Below, piece after piece: positions 1 to 6,628 of a DNA stretch of 14,455 bases (positions are counted from its first letter, which is position 1; each line of letters opens with the position of its first letter). The DNA is from Hyphomicrobiales bacterium (GTDB lineage: Bacteria > Pseudomonadota > Alphaproteobacteria > Rhizobiales > Beijerinckiaceae): positions 1 to 14,455 of the forward strand of contig CANCAR010000049.1 in assembly GCA_947374125.1 (NCBI GenBank), written 5' to 3'. Under the pieces are notes generated by a model. That model ran no database searches, was not told the DNA's origin, and saw only the letters and a program-made list of their open reading frames with translations. A program made the translations under genes and the position numbers.

Positions 1-883
1 CCAGCAGAACGCTGCGAAGCGCCAAATCCAGCCTAGAAGCAATACCAGCAATCTCCCGCCCTCGTTCGGGATGCCTCGGCGCAATGATGGTGAGTAGATC
101 AGGAAAGCGCGCAACCAGCGCACGATGGGCTTCAATCACCTGCGTTTCCTCACCCGCATGGGTCGAGGCCGCCAACCATACAGGCCTCGCACCAATCAAC
201 GCTTCAAGGCCCGAAACTGCGGTAGGGGACGCTGGCGGAGGAGCGGCATCAAATTTGAGGTTCCCAGTAACCGTTACCCGCGAGGCCCCCAAGCGGACAA
301 GCCGTTCAGCGTCAAGCTGGGTTTGCGCAAGACAAAGATCGAATTGAGAAAATAAAAATCCCGCCATTGACGGCATTTTTTGCCATCGTCGAAAACTTCG
401 ATCCGATAGTCTGGCATTAGCCAAAACCATTGGAATTTTTCTTTGATGGGTCTCTTTCAGAATATTCGGCCAAATCTCTGATTCAGCGAAGATAACGAGA
501 TCGGGCCGCCAATGATCCAAAAACCGTCGAGCATAGGAGGTTACATCAAGCGGGATATATTGGTGGGTGGTGCCCTCAGGCAACCGCCTAGCGAGCACAT
601 CTGCGGACGTCACCGTACCCGATGTCACGACCACGGAGACATCGGCGCTCGCCATTTCATCGATTAAGGGCAGCAAGGACAGGCATTCACCAACGCTCGC
701 CCCGTGCACCCACACAACGGGCCCACTAGGCCTGCTGCGAGAAGGTTCTCCGCGCCGCTCGCCTAGTCGGGCACGATCCTCTTTCTTTCGGCGCGACCGT
801 TCTAAAAGCATCAGCTGTAAAAACGGCCGAGCAGCATCGGTAAGAAGCTTATAAAACCGGAGGCCCGAAGGGTGCCGTCTCAT
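1..883 (-). CDS. waaA: 3-deoxy-D-manno-octulosonic acid (Kdo) transferase WaaA, 3' part cut off by the window edge
   Basis: Transfers Kdo from CMP-Kdo to the lipid A precursor at the inner face of the cytoplasmic membrane, the first step of LPS core assembly. About 294 N-terminal residues are visible and the frame is open to the left edge, so the C-terminal CMP-Kdo-binding domain is missing from view. Seen: an N-terminal segment of the form FYKLLTDAARPFLQ; the motif HGASVGE at residues 60-66, whose glutamate is the catalytic base in the family; and ESEIWPN at 134-140, typical of the first Rossmann-like domain of this GT-B enzyme. The ATG (883-881) overlaps the stop of the upstream acyltransferase gene as ATGA, which fixes the start and implies translational coupling. 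By analogy with rhizobial loci, lpxK is the expected next gene to the left; that is inference. Confidence 0.93.
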   Translation of the reverse strand, partial: MRRHPSGLRFYKLLTDAARPFLQLMLLERSRRKKEDRARLGERRGEPSRSRPSGPVVWVHGASVGECLSLLPLIDEMASADVSVVVTSGTVTSADVLARRLPEGTTHQYIPLDVTSYARRFLDHWRPDLVIFAESEIWPNILKETHQRKIPMVLANARLSDRSFRRWQKMPSMAGFLFSQFDLCLAQTQLDAERLVRLGASRVTVTGNLKFDAAPPPASPTAVSGLEALIGARPVWLAASTHAGEETQVIEAHRALVARFPDLLTIIAPRHPERGREIAGIASRLDLALRSVLL

Positions 884-1599
884 CGATGGATGGCCTTCAA
901 CACGGCACCCGGATCAACCGTACCTAGTTTGGCATATGCACGGTCATGAATGTCATCAAGGCTATTTTCCAAGCGCTGCCGCGCCGCCTCTTGGGTTGCC
1001 TCATCGGCATCGCGTGCCACATAAATCGGTTCCCCCCGCATGATGACGCCGCGGGCAAAGGGCAAACAAATGCTCGTGCGGTCCCAATTTTTCAAGTCAA
1101 TCCGTCGACTGGAGGCAACAACCAGAGGATAGATGGGTCGACCCGAGAGTCGAGCCAATGCGATAATGCCAGCACCCGCCACCCTAGCAACCTTGGGCAC
1201 GTCCGGTGTCATCACAACGATTTGTCCGCCTTCAAGGGCTTTGAGCATGGCGCGCAAGCCCGCAGCTCCGCCCTTCCGCTCCAATTTCCGCTGATCGCCG
1301 CCCGAGGCGCGGATCGCGCTGATTCCCATTTTTTCGCACGCTGAGGCGATCACTCCGCCATCCCCATGCCGGGTGATCATCACGGAAACCGGAGCCCCCT
1401 TCCACATGGCGAGCGGAAGCATAAAGTTCTGCCCATGCCACATGGTGCAGATAAACGGCGTATCAGCCATTAACTGATCAACGATATCTGAAGGCTCATA
1501 GTCAAACCGCGTGGTGGCACGGACAAATTTCAGATAGGCAGCCAAAAGCCCGCCGATAAACGCCTGAATCAAAGGATATCGAGCAATGGCTTTCAACAT
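880..1599 (-). CDS. DUF374-type lysophospholipid acyltransferase-like protein (239 aa)
   Basis: Member of the DUF374 group (COG2121) within the lysophospholipid acyltransferase superfamily. It probably transfers an acyl chain to a glycerolipid or lipid A-related acceptor at the inner membrane; the exact substrate is not established for the family. Seen: a hydrophobic N-terminal segment (about residues 8-26), the motif WHGQ at 54-57 in place of the classical HX4D, an SGGD stretch at 99-102, and TPDVPKVAR at 131-139, the form I associate with rhizobial members (others have TPDGPRGP). Length is normal for the group. The stop overlaps the waaA start by 4 nt and the gene follows DUF4170 by 28 nt, so a role in the same lipid A/core pathway is likely but inferred. 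No good ribosome binding site precedes the ATG, which fits coupling to upstream translation. Confidence 0.88.
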   Translation of the reverse strand: MLKAIARYPLIQAFIGGLLAAYLKFVRATTRFDYEPSDIVDQLMADTPFICTMWHGQNFMLPLAMWKGAPVSVMITRHGDGGVIASACEKMGISAIRASGGDQRKLERKGGAAGLRAMLKALEGGQIVVMTPDVPKVARVAGAGIIALARLSGRPIYPLVVASSRRIDLKNWDRTSICLPFARGVIMRGEPIYVARDADEATQEAARQRLENSLDDIHDRAYAKLGTVDPGAVLKAIHR

Positions 1600-1627
1600 T
1601 GGATGTTTGGGAACCGTTTCAGTGCGC

Positions 1628-1882
1628 TTAACCGTTTGCCGCAGTTTGTGGCTCTAGCAAGCGATGAAGATGAACAATGAAATAGCGCATCTGGGCATTG
1701 TCCACCGTCGCCTGCGCCTTAGCCTTCCAAGCCGCCTGAGCGGAGGCATAATTAGGGAAAATGCCAACAATGTCGAGCCTGCCAAGATCATTGAACGTCA
1801 CACTGTCCAGATCAACAAGTTCACCACCGAACACGAGATGGAGCAATTGCTGGTTTTCAGTCGTCTTTTGAAGCTGGGACAT
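1628..1882 (-). CDS. DUF4170 family protein (84 aa)
   Basis: Small soluble protein of unknown function. It is recognised by the conserved block running from LLHLVFGGEL (about residue 13) through LDIVGIFPNYASAQAAWKAK (about 37-56) to MRYFIVHLHRL (about 65-75), which is characteristic of the alphaproteobacterial DUF4170 family. There is no signal peptide or membrane segment. In rhizobia this family typically lies just upstream of the DUF374 acyltransferase and waaA, as here, which suggests an accessory role in LPS synthesis; that is guilt by association only. The start has a plausible GCGGAA ribosome binding site about 7 nt upstream. An 81-nt gap separates it from ubiA, so a promoter of its own in that gap is possible. 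Confidence 0.87.
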   Translation of the reverse strand: MSQLQKTTENQQLLHLVFGGELVDLDSVTFNDLGRLDIVGIFPNYASAQAAWKAKAQATVDNAQMRYFIVHLHRLLEPQTAANG

Positions 1883-1937
1883 GGTAAAATTCCGCTGATA
1901 GATGAGGGCTAAGAGATAGGATCATAGGTCGTTGACG

Positions 1938-1955
1938 GCATTGATCGTGCAATGC
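1938..1955. other. short perfect inverted repeat after ubiA
   Basis: Six-base arms GCATTG and CAATGC flank a six-base loop, 8 nt downstream of the ubiA stop on the minus strand, in the 81-bp ubiA-DUF4170 gap. There is no following T-tract, so it is not a standard intrinsic terminator. It could be an RNA-processing or attenuating hairpin, or chance. On the minus strand a TATGAT lies further along the gap and could be a -10 box for DUF4170, but no convincing -35 pairs with it. Confidence 0.3.
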
Positions 1956-1963
1956 AACTAAAC

Positions 1964-2908
1964 TTACCCTCCGAAATGCCGCACTGCAGCATCAAGCGCA
2001 AGCCCCCCGAACAGAATAAGGCCGGCATTCCGGTTTGACCGGAAGATGGCTAAGGCTCCGACACCATCCATGTGATCAACGCGCATCACTTGCCAAAACA
2101 AATGCGCTGCAAAAAGACCGACGCCCAAATAGGCAAAAGGCCCGACAGAAGCCAAATGCACCGCGAGAACCATCAACAGTGCCGCAGCACCATAAAACGC
2201 CGCGACGGCCATTTTTGTTCGCCTGCCAAACAGCAACGCCGTGGACCGAATGCCCGCAATTGCATCATCCTCAAGGTCTTGTATCGCGTAAACGGTGTCG
2301 TATCCCATCGTCCAAAAAATAGCAGATCCATACAGCAAGAGTGCCGGCATGCCGAGCCCGCTAAATTCCGCAGCCCAACCCATCAAAGCTCCCCAGGAAA
2401 ATGCCAATCCCAGCACAGCTTGGGGCCAAGAGGTGATCCGCTTCATGAAGGGATAGGCCAAGACCGGAAGCATAGCGCAAAAGCCAAGGACCACAGCAAA
2501 CCAATTGAACGACAACAACACGCCTAGCCCGATGAGGCATTGCAGCCCACAGAATAACAGCGCGGACTTAACACCCACCGCCCCGCTCGCAACAGGCCGG
2601 TTGCGCGTGCGCTCAACCAATCGATCGAGATCACGATCAACAATATCGTTATAGGTCGAACCCGCACCGCGCATAGCGACCGACCCAATCAGAAAGAGCA
2701 GCAATAAAATAGGACTGGGATAGGGCCGTCCGGCCACATCGGCCGCCAAGGCGGTTGACCACCAGCAGGGCAACACCAAAAGCCACCATCCTATTGGGCG
2801 ATCAATCCTTGCTAGGCGGAGATAGGGTTGAACCCAAGAAGGTGCACGATGATCAACCCAATTGCCTTGTTTGGCGTCAGGAACACCCACACCCTTGGTA
2901 GAATCCAT
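1964..2908 (-). CDS. ubiA: 4-hydroxybenzoate polyprenyltransferase UbiA (314 aa)
   Basis: Membrane prenyltransferase that attaches the polyprenyl chain to 4-hydroxybenzoate in ubiquinone synthesis. Both aspartate-rich motifs are present: NDIVDRDLD at residues 87-95, and DTVYAIQDLEDD at 204-215, the latter in the form typical of UbiA rather than of haem O synthase or chlorophyll synthase. They bind the Mg2+-polyprenyl diphosphate. Several hydrophobic segments (for example about 38-55, 64-80, 117-134, 136-153, 161-180, 190-205 and 232-270) fit the multi-helix UbiA fold. The ATG lies 3 nt after the stop of the upstream secreted-protein gene, suggesting coupling. The first ~25 residues are less typical of the family, so an internal GTG start (codon 7 or 9) cannot be excluded. 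Confidence 0.94.
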   Translation of the reverse strand: MDSTKGVGVPDAKQGNWVDHRAPSWVQPYLRLARIDRPIGWWLLVLPCWWSTALAADVAGRPYPSPILLLLFLIGSVAMRGAGSTYNDIVDRDLDRLVERTRNRPVASGAVGVKSALLFCGLQCLIGLGVLLSFNWFAVVLGFCAMLPVLAYPFMKRITSWPQAVLGLAFSWGALMGWAAEFSGLGMPALLLYGSAIFWTMGYDTVYAIQDLEDDAIAGIRSTALLFGRRTKMAVAAFYGAAALLMVLAVHLASVGPFAYLGVGLFAAHLFWQVMRVDHMDGVGALAIFRSNRNAGLILFGGLALDAAVRHFGG

Positions 2909-2911
2909 CGC

Positions 2912-3373
2912 TTAGAGCGCGCCCTGCGGCAGCTTCATCGCGCCGCCAAGAACATCGTCAGAGCCGCCAAACGGTGCCCTAGGCGCTCCCGCGGCGTTAC
3001 CTTGGGCCTTTTTCTGATCGGCTGCGGCTTTGCAGGCGTTGGTTTGTCCCAGTTCAATTTGGGATTGTTGTGATTTTAAATTTTCAGCCAACCCCTCCGG
3101 CGCTCGGCACCAAGCCCCATCGCGTTCTATGGCCGAAACCGCTGTCACGTTCAGCTTTGCCAAGGATTTAAAGGTACCGCAGGCTTCATCAGCAGTCGGC
3201 TTTTTGTCCTTGTAAGATTGAATCCGTTGGATCACCTGCACACGATCGCCCAATAACTTACCAAGCGTTTGGCACGGATCCTCCGCAGCCTGTACAGCCG
3301 CAGACGAGCAAACGACCGCAATAACGCAGGCGTTAAGGCCCAAAAAGGCAAAGCGTGCACGAGAAAATTTCAT
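2912..3373 (-). CDS. small secreted/periplasmic protein with four cysteines, function unknown (153 aa)
   Basis: I do not recognise a named family. From the ATG at 3373 the product starts MKFSRARF, followed by a hydrophobic stretch and an Ala-x-Ala site around residues 27-30 (VQAAEDP), a clear Sec signal peptide. The mature part is mostly helical and polar, with four cysteines in the contexts DPCQ, EACG, AWCR and NACK, which could form two disulfides in the periplasm. The C-terminus is Gly/Ala/Pro-rich. An in-frame ATG at 3391 would add six residues (MMMDES) before the charged N-region; I prefer 3373 because it gives a normal signal peptide, although its ribosome binding site (GGAC) is weak. 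It ends 3 nt before ubiA and is divergent from rsmE. A general resemblance to small periplasmic proteins of Bradyrhizobium-like bacteria is from memory. Confidence 0.75.
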   Translation of the reverse strand: MKFSRARFAFLGLNACVIAVVCSSAAVQAAEDPCQTLGKLLGDRVQVIQRIQSYKDKKPTADEACGTFKSLAKLNVTAVSAIERDGAWCRAPEGLAENLKSQQSQIELGQTNACKAAADQKKAQGNAAGAPRAPFGGSDDVLGGAMKLPQGAL

Positions 3374-3428
3374 CGATTCGTCCATCATCATTGTTTTCTA
3401 ACAGTTCTGCCCTATCGGAATCAACCGT

Positions 3429-3458
3429 TTGAGCATCAACAACTCAGATTACCTATGG
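3429..3458 (+). promoter_or_regulatory. possible rsmE promoter
   Basis: TTGAGC (3429-3434), an 18-nt spacer and CTATGG (3453-3458) make a weak sigma-70-like pair in the divergent gap between the secreted-protein gene and rsmE. It would give a leader of roughly 55 nt before the TTG start. Matches are partial and no expression data exist. Confidence 0.3.
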
Positions 3459-3507
3459 TATGTGGCAACGCTGTGGCGGAGAGAAGCCGCCTGACTGCTG
3501 GTTATGT

Positions 3508-3514
3508 GGAGAGG
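3508..3514 (+). promoter_or_regulatory. Shine-Dalgarno that fixes the rsmE TTG start
   Basis: GGAGAGG lies 5 nt before the TTG at 3520. The in-frame ATG at 3460 would add an implausible 20-residue leader rich in Cys and Trp that no RsmE protein needs, and I see no comparable site before it. Confidence 0.75.
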
Positions 3515-3519
3515 TCCCC

Positions 3520-4266
3520 TTGCCCGATTACGATTATAGAACCAAGCGGCTCTTCGTCGAAGATGATTTGGCAGAAGGCGATACTCTAGCGCTCACGAAA
3601 GACGCCAGCCACTATCTCGTCACTGTTCTGCGCTATGGGCAGGGCGATGCCATACTCGTTTTTAACGGGCGGGACGGAGAATGGCTCGGCACGCTTGCCA
3701 AAGCCGATAAGAAATCAGCGGCGCTTTCACTTGTCCGCCAGACAAGGCCGCAACCCGTTAAACCCAACATCGATTACCTATTCGCGCCTCTAAAATCGGC
3801 ACGGTTGGACTATGTTGTCCAAAAAGCAGTTGAAATGGGGGCGTCGCGCATCGTTCCCGTTATCACGAAACATACGCAACTCGCCCGTTTGAACATCGAC
3901 CGCATGAGGGCCAATATCATCGAAGCCGCCGAGCAATGCGGCGTTTTAGATGTTCCCGAATTTTGCCCCGAGATTCGTTTCGACACGCTGCTCGCCAATT
4001 GGGAGCAAACCCGAACTCTCATTTTCTGTGATGAGAGGGCAGATATCCAAGATTCAGTAGCAGCACTGCAAGCAACAAAGCCAGGACCAATCGCCGTATT
4101 GATTGGGCCTGAAGGCGGCTTTTCAGCTGAAGAACGAGAACAGCTCCTTAAATTGCCCTCCGTCACGCGCCTGTCACTCGGGCCGAGAATATTACGGGCC
4201 GACACTGCGGGGGTTGCAGCGCTTGCATTGGTGCAAGCCATTTTGGGTGATTGGCGGATGAAGTGA
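3520..4266 (+). CDS. rsmE: 16S rRNA (uracil-1498-N3)-methyltransferase RsmE (248 aa)
   Basis: Methylates N3 of U1498 in 16S rRNA within the 30S subunit, using S-adenosylmethionine. Starting at TTG the protein reads MPDYDYRTKRLFVEDDL, the normal family N-terminus, followed by the PUA-like RNA-binding domain (about residues 1-70). The SPOUT methyltransferase domain then follows, with KAVEMGA near 102-108, EQC at 138-140, the AdoMet-knot motif GPEGGF at 196-201 and LGPRILRADTA at 220-230. Length is close to the usual ~245. It lies 76 nt upstream of gshA on the same strand; this pairing is common in alphaproteobacteria, so the two may be co-transcribed. Confidence 0.94.
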   Translation: MPDYDYRTKRLFVEDDLAEGDTLALTKDASHYLVTVLRYGQGDAILVFNGRDGEWLGTLAKADKKSAALSLVRQTRPQPVKPNIDYLFAPLKSARLDYVVQKAVEMGASRIVPVITKHTQLARLNIDRMRANIIEAAEQCGVLDVPEFCPEIRFDTLLANWEQTRTLIFCDERADIQDSVAALQATKPGPIAVLIGPEGGFSAEEREQLLKLPSVTRLSLGPRILRADTAGVAALALVQAILGDWRMK

Positions 4267-4332
4267 TTGCCTATATGCACCAACGCCAGTATTGAGCCCC
4301 TTCAAGGTTTCGCGGACAGCGACCCGATAAGT

Positions 4333-4337
4333 GAGAG
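4333..4337 (+). promoter_or_regulatory. Shine-Dalgarno supporting the gshA ATG start
   Basis: GAGAG lies 5 nt before the ATG at 4343. It overlaps the in-frame GTG at 4331, making that GTG an unlikely start. Confidence 0.6.
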
Positions 4338-4342
4338 CAAGT

Positions 4343-5716
4343 ATGGCCCGCGACATTTCTGATACGACTCCTATCGAACGCCGCGACGAACTCGTTGCCT
4401 ATCTGGATGCGGGATCGAAGCCGCGCGACCGTTTTAGGATAGGCACCGAGCACGAAAAATTCCCCTTTCGACCGAACTCCAACGAACCAGTTCCTTATGA
4501 AGGACCACGCGGGATTGAAGCCTTGTTAAAGGGTATGCAAGAGCGGCTGGGATGGGATCCTATTTTTGACCGCGACAAGATCATCGGCCTATTTGATCCG
4601 AAAAAAGGCGGCGCGATATCGCTCGAGCCGGGCGGACAATTTGAATTATCCGGAGCCCCCGTTGAAAACCTCCACGAGACGGCCGAAGAGTTAGATGCCC
4701 ACTTAAAATGCGCGCTCGAAGTCGCTGACGAATTAGGGATGGCGTTTCTGGCACTTGGAATGAGCCCCCTATGGACGCGGGCTGAAACGCCCGTCATGCC
4801 CAAAGGCCGCTATTCGATCATGACCCGCTATATGCCAAAGGTCGGCACGCGCGGTCTTGATATGATGTATCGAACCTCAACGGTTCAGGTGAACCTCGAT
4901 TTTTCATCTGAATCCGATATGGTGAAGAAGCTCCGCACCTCGGTCGCCCTGCAGCCATTGGCGACCGCGCTTTTTGCCAATTCGCCCTTCACCGAAGGCG
5001 AGCCGAATGGTTTCCAGTCGATGCGTTCGCATATCTGGCTCGACACCGACAATAATCGGAGCGGCATGATCCCTTTCGCGTTTGAAAGCGGCATGAGCTT
5101 TGATCGCTATGTCGAATGGGCACTCGATGTGCCGATGTATTTCATCAAGCGCGGCGACGAATATATGGATGTGTCTGGCACGTCCTTTCGCGATCTTTTG
5201 GCTGGTAAACATCCGGCCCTTCCCGGTGAAAAACCCGTTCTATCCGACTGGGTCAACCATCTCTCAACGATGTTCCCAGAAGTTCGCCTAAAGCGTTACC
5301 TTGAAATGCGCGGCGCTGACGCGGGCCCGGTGCCGATGCTCAATGCGCTTCCAGCCTTTTGGGTTGGTCTTCTCTATGATGACACAGCGCTAGATGCGGC
5401 ATGGGACATGGTGAAACTCTGGACAGAGGAAGAACGCCACATCATGCGGCGAGATGTTCCGCGCGATGGCTTGAAGACCAGCATTCGCCGCCATTCTTTT
5501 CGCGATCTAGCACGCGAACTGCTCAAAATCTCGCGCTTTGGTCTTGAGCGACGCGCGCGGACAATAAAAAATGGCGACGATGAAACGCATTTCCTCGAAC
5601 CGCTCGACCGCATCATCGAGACCGGCAAAACCCAGTCAGATGTCTTGCTCGAGCTTTATCGGGGCGACTGGAAGAACAGTGTGAAGCCGGTGTTTAAAGC
5701 CTTAGCCTATCGGTAA
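4343..5716 (+). CDS. gshA: Glutamate-cysteine ligase, alphaproteobacterial/plant type (457 aa)
   Basis: Catalyses ATP-dependent joining of L-glutamate and L-cysteine to gamma-glutamylcysteine, the first step of glutathione synthesis, in the cytoplasm. It belongs to the GCS2 family shared by alphaproteobacteria and plants, not the E. coli GshA type. Seen: GTEHEKF near residues 36-42, GGQFELSGAP around 98-107, a long conserved block RTSTVQVNLDFSSE (about 178-191) continuing to LFANSPF, and RSHIWLDTDNNRSGM downstream. Length matches the family's usual ~455-460. Only one cysteine is visible, so the intramolecular disulfide switches of plant enzymes are not expected. The ATG at 4343 is preferred over an in-frame GTG at 4331 on spacing of GAGAG. 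A CTATAT at 4271-4276 just after rsmE could be a -10 box, but no good -35 precedes it. Confidence 0.95.
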   Translation: MARDISDTTPIERRDELVAYLDAGSKPRDRFRIGTEHEKFPFRPNSNEPVPYEGPRGIEALLKGMQERLGWDPIFDRDKIIGLFDPKKGGAISLEPGGQFELSGAPVENLHETAEELDAHLKCALEVADELGMAFLALGMSPLWTRAETPVMPKGRYSIMTRYMPKVGTRGLDMMYRTSTVQVNLDFSSESDMVKKLRTSVALQPLATALFANSPFTEGEPNGFQSMRSHIWLDTDNNRSGMIPFAFESGMSFDRYVEWALDVPMYFIKRGDEYMDVSGTSFRDLLAGKHPALPGEKPVLSDWVNHLSTMFPEVRLKRYLEMRGADAGPVPMLNALPAFWVGLLYDDTALDAAWDMVKLWTEEERHIMRRDVPRDGLKTSIRRHSFRDLARELLKISRFGLERRARTIKNGDDETHFLEPLDRIIETGKTQSDVLLELYRGDWKNSVKPVFKALAYR

Positions 5717-5771
5717 GATTCTAAGAGAAATTAATAAAATTCTGTTCACTATGTTTCGCAATTGAAGCGTT

Positions 5772-5798
5772 GACCGGCGTATTTTAACGGTCTCGTTT
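5772..5798 (+). terminator. weak terminator-like hairpin after gshA
   Basis: GACCG (5772-5776) and CGGTC (5788-5792) form a five-base-pair stem with an 11-nt loop, followed by TCGTTTT. The stem is short and the T-run interrupted, so this is at best a weak intrinsic terminator for gshA. The rest of the 139-bp gap (5717-5855) shows nothing I can name. Confidence 0.3.
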
Positions 5799-5855
5799 TC
5801 CATTACTTAACCCCACGAATCCACATTGGTCCCGGTCTATTGAACGGAATGGCAA

Positions 5856-6050
5856 ATGAACAGAATGGGAAGCATGGCAAACAAGCTCAAATCAGGTGAA
5901 CATTCCCTTCACGCCGCAACCGCCATGCAGCATGCGGCGCTTTCGATCATTCTATTAGGCATTATTATGGGCTCGCTCATCCAGATCACCCATATGCTCA
6001 TCGAAAATCGGGATTCATTGGCGTTTGTATCGCTGAACCTCCCGCATTAA
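5856..6050 (+). CDS. small single-span membrane protein, unknown function (64 aa)
   Basis: Unrecognised. The product has a basic, polar N-terminal part (MNRMGSMANKLKSGEH), one hydrophobic helix at about residues 27-48 (ALSIILLGIIMGSLIQITHMLI), and a short polar tail. This predicts one inner-membrane segment with the basic end probably cytoplasmic. The ATG at 5856 has a CGGAA ribosome binding site 6 nt upstream; in-frame ATGs at 5865 and 5874 have poorer spacing. It is alone between gshA and the convergent DUF937-like gene, and its TAA (6048-6050) overlaps that gene's stop. The likely start and single clean hydrophobic segment favour a real gene, but with so short a frame it could be spurious. 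Confidence 0.55.
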   Translation: MNRMGSMANKLKSGEHSLHAATAMQHAALSIILLGIIMGSLIQITHMLIENRDSLAFVSLNLPH

Positions 6051-6607
6051 TCGGAAGAAGAGCCTTTTCCCATTATTGACTGCATAGCCTTTAAATAATC
6101 CGTTTGGGCCGTCTGGCCGGCCTTTATCCAAGTTTGAAACATCTCCATCCCCTGTTCAGCCAGCGCAGGATCAGGTGTCTTTGCCTTTTCAGGACTTAAG
6201 CCCATCATAGCCGCCATCATCCCACCAATGGCAGTACCCATGTCCTGAGCCGGGCCATCTTCGGCAGGTGCTTGATCGGATGAAGGGAGCTTTCCCATCG
6301 CATCCGCTATCGCCGTCGCCATAGCGGGCATCATGTCCTCAAGCACGGTTTTATTGATCCCGGACAATAGCTCAGCCTGCCGAGCAATCGCTTTTTTGGC
6401 TTCATCGCTTTCAAACAAGGATTGAAACGGATTAGGTGCAACCTTCTCAAACGAAGACGAAGCTGGAAACGCTCCCATAAAGGCCACGGGCATCAACGCC
6501 TCAATCCCCTTGCGAAGCATATGGTCGTCGAGGCCAAAGCGTTTGCCCACCGTGCGCATCGCTTCGCTACCTTCCACAATTTTAAGCCATTCCTGATAGG
6601 TCATCAT
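6047..6607 (-). CDS. DUF937-like protein (186 aa)
   Basis: Probably a divergent member of the DUF937 (YidB-like) group, whose function is unknown. The clues are two repeats of a helix-loop motif: FGLDDHMLRKGIEALMPVAFMG (about residues 24-45) and AIARQAELLSGINKTVLEDMMPAMATAI (about 73-100). These match the family pattern of a hydrophobic turn followed by LMP or MLP. After an acidic, Pro/Ala-rich linker comes a Met-rich segment (GGMMAAMMGLSP) and a helical tail. There is no signal peptide. It starts 21 nt after the MATE transporter stop with an excellent ribosome binding site, so it is probably the last gene of that operon. The first of two adjacent ATG codons was taken; the second is equally possible. 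Confidence 0.65.
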   Translation of the reverse strand: MMTYQEWLKIVEGSEAMRTVGKRFGLDDHMLRKGIEALMPVAFMGAFPASSSFEKVAPNPFQSLFESDEAKKAIARQAELLSGINKTVLEDMMPAMATAIADAMGKLPSSDQAPAEDGPAQDMGTAIGGMMAAMMGLSPEKAKTPDPALAEQGMEMFQTWIKAGQTAQTDYLKAMQSIMGKGSSSD

Positions 6608-6616
6608 GGCGGAGTG

Positions 6617-6625
6617 CTCCTCCTT
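6617..6625 (-). promoter_or_regulatory. near-perfect Shine-Dalgarno between the MATE and DUF937-like genes
   Basis: On the minus strand AAGGAGGAG begins 3 nt after the MATE stop codon and ends 9 nt before the first ATG of the DUF937-like gene. It is the best anti-16S match in the window, suggesting that the distal gene is translated strongly and independently. Confidence 0.7.
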
Positions 6626-6628
6626 GTG

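Noticed and set aside
84..854. plus-strand frames across 84-355 and 567-854
   Set aside because: They run antisense to waaA, which is continuous and carries the family motifs.
2072..2527. 151-codon plus-strand frame within ubiA
   Set aside because: Shadow of ubiA; the product is rich in His, Gln, Arg and Pro, as expected of antisense to membrane-protein codons.
3810..4283. 157-codon minus-strand frame within rsmE
   Set aside because: Shadow of rsmE; low-complexity Ser/Ala/Thr composition and no ribosome binding site.
4331..4342. GTG at 4331 as the gshA start
   Set aside because: The GAGAG ribosome binding site fits the ATG at 4343 and overlaps the GTG; the added residues are not needed by the family.
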